The notes under the pieces are model-generated. The model was not told the DNA's origin. It saw only the letters and a program-made list of their open reading frames with translations, and ran no database searches. 64,000 bases of DNA from Xestospongia bergquistia. Lineage: Eukaryota > Porifera > Demospongiae > Haplosclerida > Petrosiidae. Positions within the stretch are counted from its first letter, which is position 1, and every line of letters begins with the position of its first letter. Both the position numbers and the translations under genes were made by a program. Shown piece after piece: positions 13,901-24,863 of this stretch. The stretch is taken from assembly GCA_963965975.1 (NCBI GenBank), contig OZ014412.1, positions 12,538,849-12,602,848 of the forward strand, given 5' to 3'.

Positions 13901-14719
13901 GTTTACTTTGTTAACTTCAATCAATAGGCTAAACCTTCTAAAGTCTTTAATTTAAAGACTTTAGAGTGTTAATGCAAACCAACCTACTAAACTGTTATTA
14001 ACAGTTCATTTAGTTAGTCCCTTAGAGTCCATTAGACTGAGCTGTTTACTTTGTTAACTTCAAACGAGAGTATAAACCTTCTAAAGTCTTTAATTTAAAG
14101 ACTTTAGAGTATTAATAAAACCAACTTACAAAACTGTTAATAACAGTTTATTTAGTTAGTCCCATAGAGTCCTTTAGACTGAGCTGTTTAATTTATGAAC
14201 TTCACTCAATAGTCTAAACCTTCTAAAGTCTTTAATTTAAAGACTTTAGAGTGTTAAGGTAAACCAACTTACGAAACTGTTAATAACAGTTCATTTAGTT
14301 AGTCCAATAGAGTCAGTTACACTGAGCTTTTTACTTTATTAACTTCACTCTATAGTCTAAATCATCTAAAGTCTTTAATTTAAAGACTGTAGAGTGTTAA
14401 TGTAAACCAACTTACTAAACTGTTAATAACAGTTCATTTAGTTAGTCCCATAGAGTCCATTAGACTGAGCTGTTTACTTTGTTAACTTCAATCAATAGTC
14501 TAAACCTTCTAAAGTCTTTAATTTAAAGACTTTAGAGTGTTAATACAAACCAACTTACTAAACTGTTAATAACAGTTCATTTAGTTACTCCCATGGAGTC
14601 CTTTAGACTGAGCTGTTTACTTTGTTAACTTCAATCAATAGTCTAAACCTTCTAAAGTCTTTAATTTAAAGACTTTAGAGTGTTAATGCAAACAAACTTG
14701 CTAAACTTTTAATAAAAGT

Positions 14720-15561
14720 TTATTTAGTTAGTCCCATAGAGTCGTTTAGACTGAGCTGTTTACTTTATTAACTTCACTCAATAGTCTAAACCTTCTAATG
14801 TCTTTAATTTAAAGACTTTAGAGTGTTAATGCAAACCAACTTACTAAACTGTTAATAACAGTTTATTTAGTTAATCCCAGAGAGTCGTTTAGACTTAGCT
14901 GTTTACTTTATTAACTTCACTCAATAGTCTAAACCTTCTAAAGTCTTTAATTTAAAGACTTTTGAGTGTAATGCAAACCAACTTACTAAACTGTTAATAA
15001 CAATTCATTTAGTTAGTGCCTTAGGGTCCATTAGACTGAGCTGTTTACTTTGCTCACTTCAATCAATAGTCTAAACCTTCTAAAGTCTTTAATTTAAAGA
15101 CTTTAGAGCGTTAAGGCAAAGCAATTTACTAAACTGTTAATAACGGTTTATTTAGTTAGTCCCATAGAGTCGTTTAGACTGAGCTTTACTTTATTAACTT
15201 CACTCAATAGTCTAAACCTTCTAATGTCTTTAATTTAAAGACTTTAGAGTGTTAATGCAAACCAACTTACTAAACTGTTAATAACAGTTTATTTAGTTAA
15301 TCCCAGAGAGTCGTTTAGACTTAGCTGTTTACTTTATTAACTTCACTCAATAGTCTAAACCTTCTAAAGTCTTTAATTTAAAGACTTTTGAGTGTAATGC
15401 AAACCAACTTACTAAACTGTTAATAACAATTCATTTAGTTAGTGCCTTAGGGTCCATTAGACTGAGCTGTTTACTTTGCTCACTTCAATCAATAGTCTAA
15501 ACCTTATGAAGTCTTTAATTTAAAGACTTTAGAGTGTTAATGCAAACAACTTTCTAAACTG
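14720..15561 (+). repeat. three-monomer duplication next to the J1 switch
   Basis: The variant CTTCTAATGTC recurs 426 bp apart (14793 and 15219). It is followed in both copies by CCCAGAGAGTCGTTTAG, ACTTTTGAGTGTAATGC and a monomer with GTGCCTTAGGGTCC and TTTGCTCACTTC. The period is three monomers minus 3 bases, part of which is the shortened GAGCTTTAC in the second copy. The second copy ends at the orientation switch. It explains most of the difference in distance from the switch between F1 markers and their mirror partners in R2. Confidence 0.88.
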
Positions 15562-15568
15562 TTAGTAA
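15552..15568. repeat. J1: F-to-R orientation switch at dyad D1
   Basis: F sequence runs to TTCTAAACTGTTA and R sequence starts with TTAGTAAATTGC. The inverted arms TTCTAA and TTAGTAA are separated by only ACTG, so the two blocks meet as a nearly spacerless palindrome. Read in reverse complement, the junction is GCAATTTACTAACAGTTTAG, the same join as at J2 and J3 but with the blocks exchanged. This indicates one ancestral breakpoint copied in both orientations. Confidence 0.88.
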
Positions 15569-17786
15569 ATTGCTTTGCCTTAACGCTCTAAAGTCTTTAA
15601 ATTAAAGACTTTAGAAGGTTTAGACTATTGAGTGAAGTGATCTAAGTAAACAGCTCAGTCTAATGGACTCTAAGGCACTAACTAAATGAATTTGTATTAA
15701 CAGTTTAGTAAGTTGGTTTGCATTACACTTTAAGTCTTTAAATTAAAGACTTTAGAAGGTTTAGACTACTGAGTGAAGTTAATAAAGTAAACAGCTAAGT
15801 CTAAACGACTCTGTGGGACTAAATAAATAAACTGTTATTAACAGTTTAGTAAGTTGGTTTGCATTAACACTCTAAAGTCTTTAAATTAAAGACTTTAGAA
15901 GTTTTAGACTAAATAGTGAAGTTAATAAAGTAAACAGCTCAGTCTAAACGACTCTATGGGACTAACTAAATAAACTGTTATTAACAATTTAGTAAGTTTG
16001 TTTGCATTAACACTGAAAAGTCTTTAAATTAAAGACTTTAGAAGGTTTAGACTATTGATTGAAGTTAACAAAGCAAACAGCTCAGTCTAAAGGACTCTAT
16101 GGGACTAACTAAATAAAATGTTATTAACAGTTTAGTAAGTTGTTTTGTATTAACATTCTAAAGTCTTTAAATTAAAGACTTTAGAAGGTTTAGACTATTG
16201 ATTGAAGTTAACAAAGTAAACAGCTCAGTCTAATGGACACTATGGGACTAACTAAATGAACTGTTATTAACAGTTTAGTAAGTTGGTTTGCAATAACACT
16301 CTACAGTCTTTAAATTAAAGACTTTAGACGATTTAGACTATTGAGTGAAGTTAATAAAGTAAACAACTCAGAGTAACTGACTCTATTGGACTAACTAAAT
16401 AAACTGTTATTAACAGTTTAGTAAGTTGGTTTGCATTAACACTCTAAAGTCTTTAAATTAAAGACTTTAGAAGGTTTAGACTATTGAGTGAAGTTAACAA
16501 AGTAAACAGCTCAGTCTAAAGGACTCTATGGGACTAACTAAATAAACTGTTATCAACAGTTTAGTAAGTTGGTTGTATTAACACTCTAAAGTCTTTAAAT
16601 TAAAGACTTTAGAAAGTTTGGACTATTGAGTGAAGTTAATAAAGTAAACAGCTCAGTGTAAAGGACTCTATGGGACTAACTAAATAAACTGTTATTAACA
16701 GTTTAGTAAGTTGGTTTACATTAACACTTTAAAGTCTTTAAATTAAAGACTTTAGAAGGTTTAGACTATTGAGTGAAGTTCATAAATTAAACAGCTCAGT
16801 CTAAAGGACTCTATGGAACTAACTAAATAAACTGTTATTAACAGTTTAGTAAGTTGGTTTGTATTAATACTCTAAAGTCTTTAAATTAAAGACTTTAGAA
16901 GGTTTAGACTCTTGATTGAAGTTAACAAAGTAAACAGCTCAGTCTAATGGACTCTAAGGGACTAACTAAATGAACTGTTATTAACAGTTTAGTAGGTTGG
17001 TTTGCATTAACACTCTAAAGTCTTTAAATTAAAGACTTTAGAAGGTTTAGACTATTGATTGAAGTTAACAAAGTAAACAGCTCAGTCTAATGGACTCTAT
17101 GGGACTAACTAAATGAACTGTTATTAACAGTTTAGTAAGTTGGTTTGCATTAACACCCTACAGTCTTTAAATTAAAGACTTTAGATGATTTAGACTATTG
17201 AGTGAAGTTAATAAAGTAAACAGCTCAGTGTAATGGACTCTATTGGACTAACTAAATGAACTGTTATTAACAGTTTAGTAAGTTGGTTTGCATTAACACT
17301 CTAAAGTCTTTAAATTAAAGACTTTAGAAGGTTTAGACTATTGACTGAAGTTAATAAAGTAAACAGCTCAGTCTAAAGGACTCTATGGGACTAACTAAAT
17401 AAACTGTTATTAAAAGTTTAGGAAGTTGGTTTGCATTAACAATCTAAAGCCTTTAAATTAAAGACTTTAGAAGGTTTAGACTCTTGACTGTAGCTAAGAA
17501 AGTAAACAGCTCAGTCTAAAGGACTCTATGGGACTAACTAAATAAACTGTTATTAACAGTTTAGTAAGTTCCTTTACATTAACACTCTAAAGTCTTTAAA
17601 TTAAAGACTTTAGAAGGTTTAGACTATAGAGTGAAGTTAATAAAGTAAACAGCTCAGTCTATAGGACTCTATTGGTCTAACTAAATAAACTGTTATTAAC
17701 AGTTTAGTAAGTTGGTTTGCATTAAGACTCTAAAGTCTTTAAATTAAAGACTTTAGAAGGTTTAGACCATTGAGTGAAGTTAATAA
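15562..17786 (-). repeat. block R1: about 15.5 monomers in R orientation
   Basis: R1 is the mirror of the right part of F2. Next to J1 it carries GAATTTGTATTA (15688-15699) and GTGATCTAAGTAAAC; F2 and F3 carry the reverse complement TAATACAAATTC at the matching distance (136 bp) before J2 and J3. Further out, AACAATCTAAAGCC (near 17445) and CTAAGAAAGTAAAC (near 17495) mirror F2 near 19455 and 19390, and GACTATAGAG and GTCTATAGGACTC mirror F2 at 19215-19275. R1 lacks about four monomers relative to F2, accounted for by a five-monomer duplication in F2. It ends at K1 within a monomer with the ACCATTGAG variant. Confidence 0.9.
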
Positions 17787-17829
17787 TAGTCCAATAGAGT
17801 CAGTTATACAGAGCTGTTTGCTTTATTAA
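17780..17829. repeat. K1: R-to-F orientation switch
   Basis: R sequence ends in AAGTTAATAA (to 17786) and F sequence begins TAGTCCAATAGAG at 17787. The inverted arms are ACCATTGAGTGAAGTTAATAA and, from 17823, TTATTAACTTCACTCAAT. They are separated by a 36-nt stretch (17787-17822) present on one side only. This asymmetric fold-back geometry differs from the spacerless J junctions. The join itself has at most 1-2 bases of microhomology. The same join, with the private variant CAGAGCT just downstream, is found at K2. Confidence 0.88.
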
Positions 17830-20800
17830 CTTCACTCAATAGTCTAAATCATCTAAAGTCTTTAATTTAAAGACTGTAGAGTGTTAATGCAAACAAACTT
17901 ACTAAACTGTTAATAACAGTTCATTTACTTAGTCCCATAGAGTCCAATAGACTGAGCTGTTTACTTTGTTAACTTCAATCAATAGTCTAAACCTTCTAAA
18001 GTCTTTAATTTAAAGACTTTAGAGTGTTAATACAAACCAACTTACTAAACTGTTAATAACAGTTTATTTAGTTAGTCCCATAGAGTACTTTAGATTGAGC
18101 TGTTTACTTTGTTAACTTCAATCAAAAGTCTAAACCTTCTAAAGTCTTTAATTTAAAGACTTTAGAGTGTTAATGCAAACAAACTTACTAAACTGTTAAT
18201 AACAGTTTATTTAGTTAGTCCCATAGAGTCGGTTAGACTTAGCTGTTTACCTTATTGACTTCACTCAATACTCTAAACCTTCTAAAGTCTTTAATTTAAA
18301 GACTTTAGAGTGTTAATGCAAAACAACTTACTAAACTGTTAATAACAGTTTATTTATTTAGTCGCAAAGAGTCGTTTAGACTTAGCTGTTTACTTTATTA
18401 ACTTCACTCAATAGTCTAAACCTTCTAAAGTCTTTAATTTAAAGACTTTAGAGTGTTAATGCAAACCAACTTACTAAACTGTTAATAACAGTTTATTTAG
18501 TTAGTCCAATAGAGTCAGTTACACTGAGCTGTTTACTTTATTAAGTTCACTCAATAGTCTAAATCATCTAAAGTCTTTAATTTAAAGACTGTAGAGTGTT
18601 AATGCAAACCAACTTACTAAACTGTTAATAACAGTTCATTTAGTTAGTCCCATAGAGTCCATTAGACTGAGCTGTTTACTTTGTTAACATCAATCAATAG
18701 TCTAAACCTTCTAAAGTCTTTAATTTAAAGACTTTAGAGTGTTAATACAAACCAACTTACTAACCTCTTAATAACAGTTTATTTATTTAGTCCCATAGAG
18801 TCCTTTAGACTGAGCTGTTTAATTTATGAACTTCACTCAATAGTCTAAACCTTCTAAAGTCTTTAATTTAAAGTCTTGACAGTGTCAACGTAAACCAACT
18901 TACTAAACTGTTAATAACAGTTTATTTAGTAAGTCCCATAGAGTCCTTTAGACTGAGCTGTTTACTTTATTAACTTCACTCAATAGTCTAAACCTTATAA
19001 AGTCTTTAACTTAAAGACTTTAGAGTGTTAATGCAAACCAACTTTCTAAACTGTTAATAACAGTTTATTTTGTTAGTCCCATAGAGTCCTTTAGACTGAG
19101 CCGTTTACTTTATTAACTTCACTCAATAGTCTAAACCTTCTAAAGACTTTAATTTAAAGACTTTAGAGTCTTAATGCTAACCAACTTACTAAACTGTTAA
19201 TAACACTTTATTTAGTTAGTCCAATAGAGTCCTATAGACTGAGCTGTTTACATTATTAACTTCACTCTATAGTCTAAACCTTCTAAAGTCTTTAATTTAA
19301 AGACTTTAGAGTGTTAATGTAAACCAACTTACTAAACTGTTAATAACATTTTATTTAGTTAGTCCCATAGAGTCCTTTAGACTGAGATGTTTACTTTCTT
19401 AACTTCAATCAAGAGTCTAAAGCTTCTAAAGTCTTTAATTTAAAGGCTTTAGATTGTTAATGCAAACCAACTTCCTAAACTGTTAATAACAGTTTATTTA
19501 GTTAGTCCCATAGAGTCCTTTAGACTGAGCTGTTTACTTTATTAACTTCACTCAATAGTCTAAACCTTCTAAAGTCTTTAATTTAAAGACTTTAGAGTGT
19601 TAATGCAAACCAACTTACTAAACTGTTAATAACAGTTCATTTAGTTAGTCCAATAGAGTCCATTACACTGAGCTGTTTACTTTATTAACTTCACTCAATA
19701 GTCTAAATCATCTAAAGTCTTTAATTTAGAGACTGTAGGGTGTTAATGCAAACCAACTTACTAAACTGTTAATAACAGTTCATTTAGTTAGTCCCATAGA
19801 GTCCATTAGACTGAGCTGTTTACTTTGTTAACTTCAATCAATAGTCTAAACCTTCTAAAGTCTTTAATTTAAAGACTTTAGAGTGTTAATGCAAACCAAC
19901 CTACTAAACTGTTAATAACAGTTCATTTAGTTAGTCCCTTAGAGTCCATTAGACTGAGCTGTTTACTTTGTTAACTTCAATCAAGAGTCTAAACCTTCTA
20001 AAGTCTTTAATTTAAAGACTTTAAAGTGTTAATGTAAACCAACTTACTAAACTGTTAATAACAGTTTATTTAGTTAGTCCCATAGAGTCCTTTACACTGA
20101 GCTGTTTACTTTATTAACTTCACTCAATAGTCCAAAATTTCTAAAGTCTTTAATTTAAAGACTTTAGAGTGTTAATACAAACCAACTTACTAAACTGTTA
20201 ATAACAGTTTATTTAGTTAGTCCCATAGAGTCCTTTAGACTCAGCTGTTTACTTTATTAACTTCACTCAATAGTCTAAACCTTCTAAAGTCTTTAATTTA
20301 AAGACTTTAAAGTGTTAATGCAAACCAACTTACTAAACTGTTAATAACAGTTTATTCAGTTAGTCCAATAGAGTCAGTTACACTGAGCTGTTTACTTTAT
20401 TAACTTCACTCAATAGTCTAAATCGTCTAAAGTCTTTAATTTAAAGACTGTAGAGTGTTAATGCAAACCAACTTACTAAACTGTTAATAACAGTTCATTT
20501 AGTTAGTCCCATAGAGTCCATTAGACTGAGCTGTTTACTTTGTTAGCTTCACTCAATAGTCTAAACCTTCTAAAGTCTTTAATTTAAAGACTTTAGAGTG
20601 TTAATGCAAAACAACTTACTAAACTGTTAATAACATTTTATTTAGTTAGTCCCATAGAGTCCTTTAGACTGAGCTGTTTACTTTGTTAACTTCAATCAAG
20701 AGTCTAAACCTTCTAAAGTCTTTAATTTAAAGACTTTAAAGTGTTAATGTAAACAAACTTACTAAACTGTTAATAACAGTTTATTTAGTTAGTCCCATAG

Positions 20801-21908
20801 AGTCCTTTACACTGAGCTGTTTACTTTATTAACTTCACTCAATAGTCCAAAATTTCTAAAGTCTTTAATTTAAAGACTTTAGAGTGTTAATACAAACCAA
20901 CTTACTAAACTGTTAATAACAGTTTATTTAGTTAGTCCCATAGAGTCCTTTAGACTGAGCTGTTTACTTTATTAACTTCACTCAATAGTCTAAACCTTCT
21001 AAAGTCTTTAATTTAAAGACTTTAGAGTGTTAATGCAAACCAACTTACTAAACTGTTAATAACAGTTTATTCAGTTAGTCCAATAGAGTCAGTTACACTG
21101 AGCTGTTTACTTTATTAACTTCACTCAATAGTCTAAATCGTCTAAAGTCTTTAATTTAAAGACTGTAGAGTGTTAATGCTAACCAACTTACTAAACTGTT
21201 AATAACAGTTCATTTAGTTAGTCCCATAGAGTCCATTAGACTGAGCTGTTCACTTTGTTAGCTTCACTCAATAGTCTAAACCTTCTAAAGTCTTTAATTT
21301 AAAGACTTTAGAGTGTTAATGCAAAACAACTTACTAAACTGTTAATAACAGTTTATTTAGTTAGTCCCATAGAGTCGTTTAGACTGAGCTGTTTACTTTG
21401 TTAACTTCAATCAAGAGTCTAAACCTTCTAAAGTCTTTAATTTAAAGACTTTAGAGTGTTAATGCAAACAAACTTACTAAACTGTTAATAACAGTTTATT
21501 TATTTAGTCCCATAGAGTCCTTTAGACTGAGCTGTTTACTTTATTAACTTCACTCAATAGTCTAAAACTTCTAAAGTCTTTAATTTAAAGACTTTAGAGT
21601 GTTAATGCAAACCAACTTACTAAACTGTTAATAACAGTTTATTTAGTTAGTCCGATAGAGTCGTTTAGACTTAGCTGTTTACTTCATTAACTTCACTCAG
21701 TAGTCTAAAGCTTCTAAAGTCTTTAATTTAAAGACTTTAGAGTGTAATGCAAACCAACTTACTAAACTGTTAATACAAATTCATTTAGTTAGTGCCTTAG
21801 AGTCCATTAGACTGAGCTGTTTACTTAGCTCACTTCAATCAATAGTCTAAACCTTCTAAAGTCATTAATTTAAAAACTTTAGAGCGTTAAGTCAAAGCAA
21901 TTTACTAA
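17787..21908 (+). repeat. block F2: about 29 monomers in F orientation
   Basis: From 19115 to 21908 this block is the reverse complement of R1. The first 1.3 kb (17787-19115) has no partner in R1 and forms the loop of the larger palindrome. F2 is also paralogous to F3: both start at the same K junction and end at the same J junction, and they share CTTGACAGTGT (near 18875 and 57836), CCTTATAAAG (near 18995 and 57957) and GAGCCGTTTAC (near 19098 and 58061). F2 is 431 bp longer than F3, about three monomers, because of gains and losses of whole monomers. Confidence 0.9.
19978..21407 (+). repeat. five-monomer tandem duplication in F2, 715-bp period
   Basis: Copies at about 19978-20692 and 20693-21407 share GTCCTTTACACTGAG, TCCAAAATTTCTAAAG (20131 and 20846), TTTATTCAGTTAGTCC and AAATCGTC, each 715 bp apart. 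The period equals that of the 9.6-11.0 kb duplication in F1, but the monomer types differ, so this is an independent event. R1 does not show the duplication, which dates it after the palindrome formed. Confidence 0.88.
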
Positions 21909-21919
21909 CAGTTTAGTAA
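21902..21919. repeat. J2: F-to-R orientation switch at dyad D1
   Basis: TTACTAA (21902-21908), a 4-nt centre CAGT and TTAGTAA (21913-21919) form the join. The symmetry continues outwards imperfectly into both blocks (CAAAGCAATT on the left, AAGTTGGTTTG on the right). The left flank GTCAAAGCAATTTACTAA and right flank are almost identical to J3, 38,390 bp away, and to the reverse complement of J1. The first R monomer ends in AACAAAATAAACCG (near 22031), a marker also found after J3. Confidence 0.9.
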
Positions 21920-24827
21920 GTTGGTTTGCATTAACGCTCTAAAGTCTTTAAATTAAAGACTTTATAAGGTTTAGACTATTGAGTGAAGTTAATAAAGTAA
22001 ACAGCTCAGTCTAAAGGACTCTATGGGACTAACAAAATAAACCGTTATTAACAGTTTAGTAAATTGCTTTGCCTTAACGCTATAAAGTCTTTAAATTAAA
22101 GGCTTTAGAAGGTTTAGACTATTGATTGAAGTGAGCAAAGTAAACAGCTCAGTCTAATGGACCCTAAGGCACTAACTAAATGAATTGTTATTAACAGTTT
22201 AGTAAGTTGGTTTGCATTACACTCAAAAGTCTTTAAATTAAAGACTTTAGAAGGTTTAGACTATTGAGTGAAGTTAATAAAGTAAACAGCTAAGTGTAAA
22301 CGACTCTGTGGGATTAACTGAATAAACTGTTATTAACAGTTTAGTAAGTTGGTTTGCATTAACACTCTAAAGTCTTTAAATTAAAGACATTAGTAGGTTT
22401 AGACTATTGAGTGAAGTTAATAAAGTAAACAGCTCAGTCTAAACGACTCTATGGGACTAACTAAATAAAATGTTATTAAAAGTTTAGCAAGTTTGTTTGC
22501 ATTAACACTCTAAAGTCTTTAAATTAAAGACTTTAGAAAGTTCAGACTATTGATTGAAGTTAACAAAGTAAACAGCTCAGTGTAAAGGACTCTATGGGAG
22601 TAACTAAATAAACTGTTATTAACAGTTTAGTAAGTTGGTTTGTATTAACACTCTAAAGTATTTAAATTAAAACACTTTAGAAGGTTTAGACTATTGATTG
22701 AAGTTAACAAAGTAAACAGCTCAGTCTAATGGACTCTATGGGACTGACTAAATGAACTGTTATTAACAGTTTAGTAAGTTGGTTTGCATTAACACTCTAC
22801 AGTCTTTAAATTAAAGACTTTAGATGATTTAGACTATTGAGTGAAGTTAATAAAGATAACAGCTCAGTGTAACTGACTCTATTGGACTAACTAAATGAAC
22901 TGTTATTAACAGTTTAGTAAGTTGGTTTACATTAACACTCTAAAGTCTTTAAATTAAAGACTTTAGAAGGTTTAGACTATTGAGTGAAGTTCATAAATTA
23001 AACAGCTCAGTCTAATGGACTCTATGGGACTAACTAAATAAACTGTTATTAACAGTTTAGTGAGTTGGTTTGTATTAACACTCTAAAGTCTTTAAATTAA
23101 AGACTTTAGAAGGTTTAGACTCTCGTTTGTAGTTAACAAAGTAAACAGCTCAGTCTAATGGACTCTAAGGGACTAGCTCAATGAACTGTTATTAACAGTT
23201 TAGTAGGTTGGTTTGCATTAACACTCTAAAGTCTTTAAATTAAAGACTTTCGAATGTTTAGCCTATTGATTGAAGTTAACAAAGTAAACTGCTCAGTCTA
23301 AAGGACTCTATGGGACTAACTAAATAAACTGTTATTAACAGTTTAGTAAGTTGGTTTGTATTAACACTCTAAAGTCTTTAAATTAAAGACTTTAGAAGGT
23401 TTAGACTATTGAGTGAAGTAAATAAAGTAAACAGCTCAGTCTAAAGGACTCTATGGGACTAACTAAATATACTGTTATTAACAGTTTAGTAAGTTGGTTT
23501 ACGTTAACACTCTAAAGTCTTTAAATTAAAGACTTTAGAAGGTTTAGACTATTGAGTGAAGTTCTTAAAAAAACAGCTCAGTCTAAAGGACTCTATGGGA
23601 CTAACTAAATAAACTGTTATTAACACTTCAGTAGGTTGGTTTGCATTAACACTCTAAAGTCTTTAAATTAAAGACTTTAGAAGGTTTAGACTATTGATTG
23701 AAGTTAACAAAGTAAACTGCTCAGTCTAATGGACTCTATGGGACTAACTAAATGAACTGTTATTAACAGTTTGGTAAGTTGGTTTGCATTAAAACTCTAA
23801 AGTCTTTAAATTAAAGACTTTAGATGATTTAGACTATTGAGTGAAGTTAATAAAGTAAACAGCTCAGTGTAATGGACTCTATTGGACTAACTAAATGAAC
23901 TGTTATTAACAGTTTAGTAAGTTTGTTTGCATTAACACTCTAAAGTCTTTCAATTAAAGACTTTAGAAGGTTTAGACTATTGAGTGAAGTTAATAAAATA
24001 AACAGCTGAGTCTAAAGGACTCTATGGGACTAACTAAGTAAACTGTTTTTAACAGTTTAGTAAGTTTGTTTGCATTAACACTCTAAAGTCTTTAAATTAA
24101 AGACTTTAGAAGGTTTAGACTATTGAGTGAAGTTATTAAAGTAAACAGCTCAGTCTAAAGGACTCTATGGGACTAAGTATATAAACTGTTATTAACAGTT
24201 TAGTAAGTTGGTTTGCCTTAACGCTCTAAAGTCTTTAAATTAAAGACTTTAGAAGGTTTAGACTATTGATTGAAGTTAACAAAGTAGACAGCTCAGTCTA
24301 ATGGACTCTATGGGACTAACTAAATGAACTGTTATTAACAGTTTAGTAAGTTTGTTTACATTAAGACTCTAAAGTCGTTAAGTTAAAGACTTTGGAAGGT
24401 TTAGACTATTGAGTGAATTTAATAAAGTAAACAGCTCAGTCTAAAGGACTCTATGGGACTAACTAAATAAACTGTTATTAACAGTTTAGTAAGTTGGTTT
24501 GCCTTAACACTCTAAAGTCTTTAAATTAAAGACTTTAGAAGGTTTAGACTATTGATTGAAGTTAATAAAGTAATCAGCTCAGTCTAAAGGACTCTATGGG
24601 ACTAACTAAATAAACTGTTATTAACAGTTTAGTAAGTTAGTTTGCATTAACACTCTAAAGTCTTTAAATTAAAGACTTTAGATGATTTAGACTATTGAGT
24701 GAAGTTAATTAAGTAAACAGCTCAGTTTAATGGACTCTATTGGACTAACTAAATGAACTGTTATTAACAGTTTAGTAAGTTTTTTTGCATTAACACTCTA
24801 AAGTCTTTCAATTAAAGACTTTAGAAG

Positions 24828-24863
24828 GTTTAGACTATTGAGTGAGGTTTAGACTATTGAGTG
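24828..24863 (-). repeat. fused monomer from a 124-bp deletion (copy 1)
   Basis: AGGTTTAGACTATTGAGTG appears twice in a row here, giving a 162-bp unit. Compared with sister sequence at 26265-26430, the simplest explanation is loss of 124 bp between equivalent places in adjacent monomers, joining GAGTGA to AGGTTTAGAC with 1-2 bases of microhomology. The identical structure at about 27134-27169 shows that the deletion happened before the 2,306-bp HOR was duplicated. Confidence 0.8.

Larger units (their letters stand above)
1..15561 (+). repeat. block F1: about 109 monomers in F orientation
   Basis: All monomers read F, with TCTTTAATTTAAAGA at D2, from the window start to the switch at about 15560. 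F1 begins inside an HOR whose copies are 4,425 bp apart, then passes through less regular monomers at 7-9.5 kb, a five-monomer duplication at 9.6-11.0 kb and a three-monomer duplication at 14.7-15.56 kb. Its right end is the mirror of the start of R2. Rare variants CAAACGAGAG (14061-14070) and CAATAGGCTA (13922-13931) reappear in reverse complement near 23120 and 23259. The left edge lies outside the window. Confidence 0.95.
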
